From Rhodospirillaceae bacterium (lineage in GTDB: Bacteria; Pseudomonadota; Alphaproteobacteria; SP197), in the NCBI GenBank assembly GCA_018700655.1, contig JABIUG010000434.1:1-33429 (forward strand): a stretch of DNA of 33,429 bases, read 5' to 3'. Each line of letters begins with the position of its first letter. Positions within the stretch are counted from its first letter, which is position 1. The notes under the pieces were generated by a model that was not told the DNA's origin, did not search any database, and saw nothing but the letters and a program-made list of their open reading frames with translations. Both the position numbers and the translations under genes were made by a program. This document shows positions 33,391-33,429 of the stretch, in pieces.

Positions 33391-33429
33391 GTTTTTGTTT
33401 GTTTAGCCTCAGGCGCCGGCACTCGCTCC
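33391..33429. repeat. Start of another copy of the 22.7-kb intergenic element, cut by the window end
   Basis: gtttttgtttgtttagcctcaggcgccggcactcgctcc versus ttttttgttgtttgtttagcctcaggcgccggtgttcgctcc at 22662-22703. Confidence 0.85.

Overview
Alphaproteobacterial chromosomal segment (Rhodospirillales-like by gene content and order; this is inference). The left half is the conserved dnaA neighbourhood: gyrB-recF-dnaN-dnaA on the minus strand, then rpsT and mutM (-), ubiE-ubiB (+), and coaBC-dut ... moeB-dsrE-like (+). Accessory genes interrupt this block: a divergent oxyR-like/katG pair between ubiB and coaBC, and a palindromic element plus DUF1272 and GNAT genes between dut and moeB. The right half is accessory or metabolic. 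It holds two tandem 2OG-Fe(II) oxygenases, a TPR adenylate cyclase-like gene, a Rieske oxygenase, a D-2-hydroxyacid dehydrogenase, an SH3-domain protein, an NADP-dependent oxidoreductase, an acyl-CoA synthetase/enoyl-CoA hydratase/3-hydroxyacyl-CoA dehydrogenase/dipeptidase operon, EamA and MFS transporters, and a small membrane protein. The main observations are: (1) several accessory genes carry clear disabling lesions (katG four, cyclase two, dipeptidase one in-frame amber) while the core genes read through intact; (2) a 394-bp stop-to-stop giant inverted-repeat element has related copies directly downstream of other genes; (3) a composite double palindrome follows dut; (4) an 18-codon upstream ORF with its own strong SD overlaps the first 2OG oxygenase start (ATGA) and sits in a hairpin that could hide its RBS and start; (5) a terminator-like hairpin lies between dnaA and dnaN. 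I did not see a convincing new defence system, CRISPR array, tRNA or rRNA.
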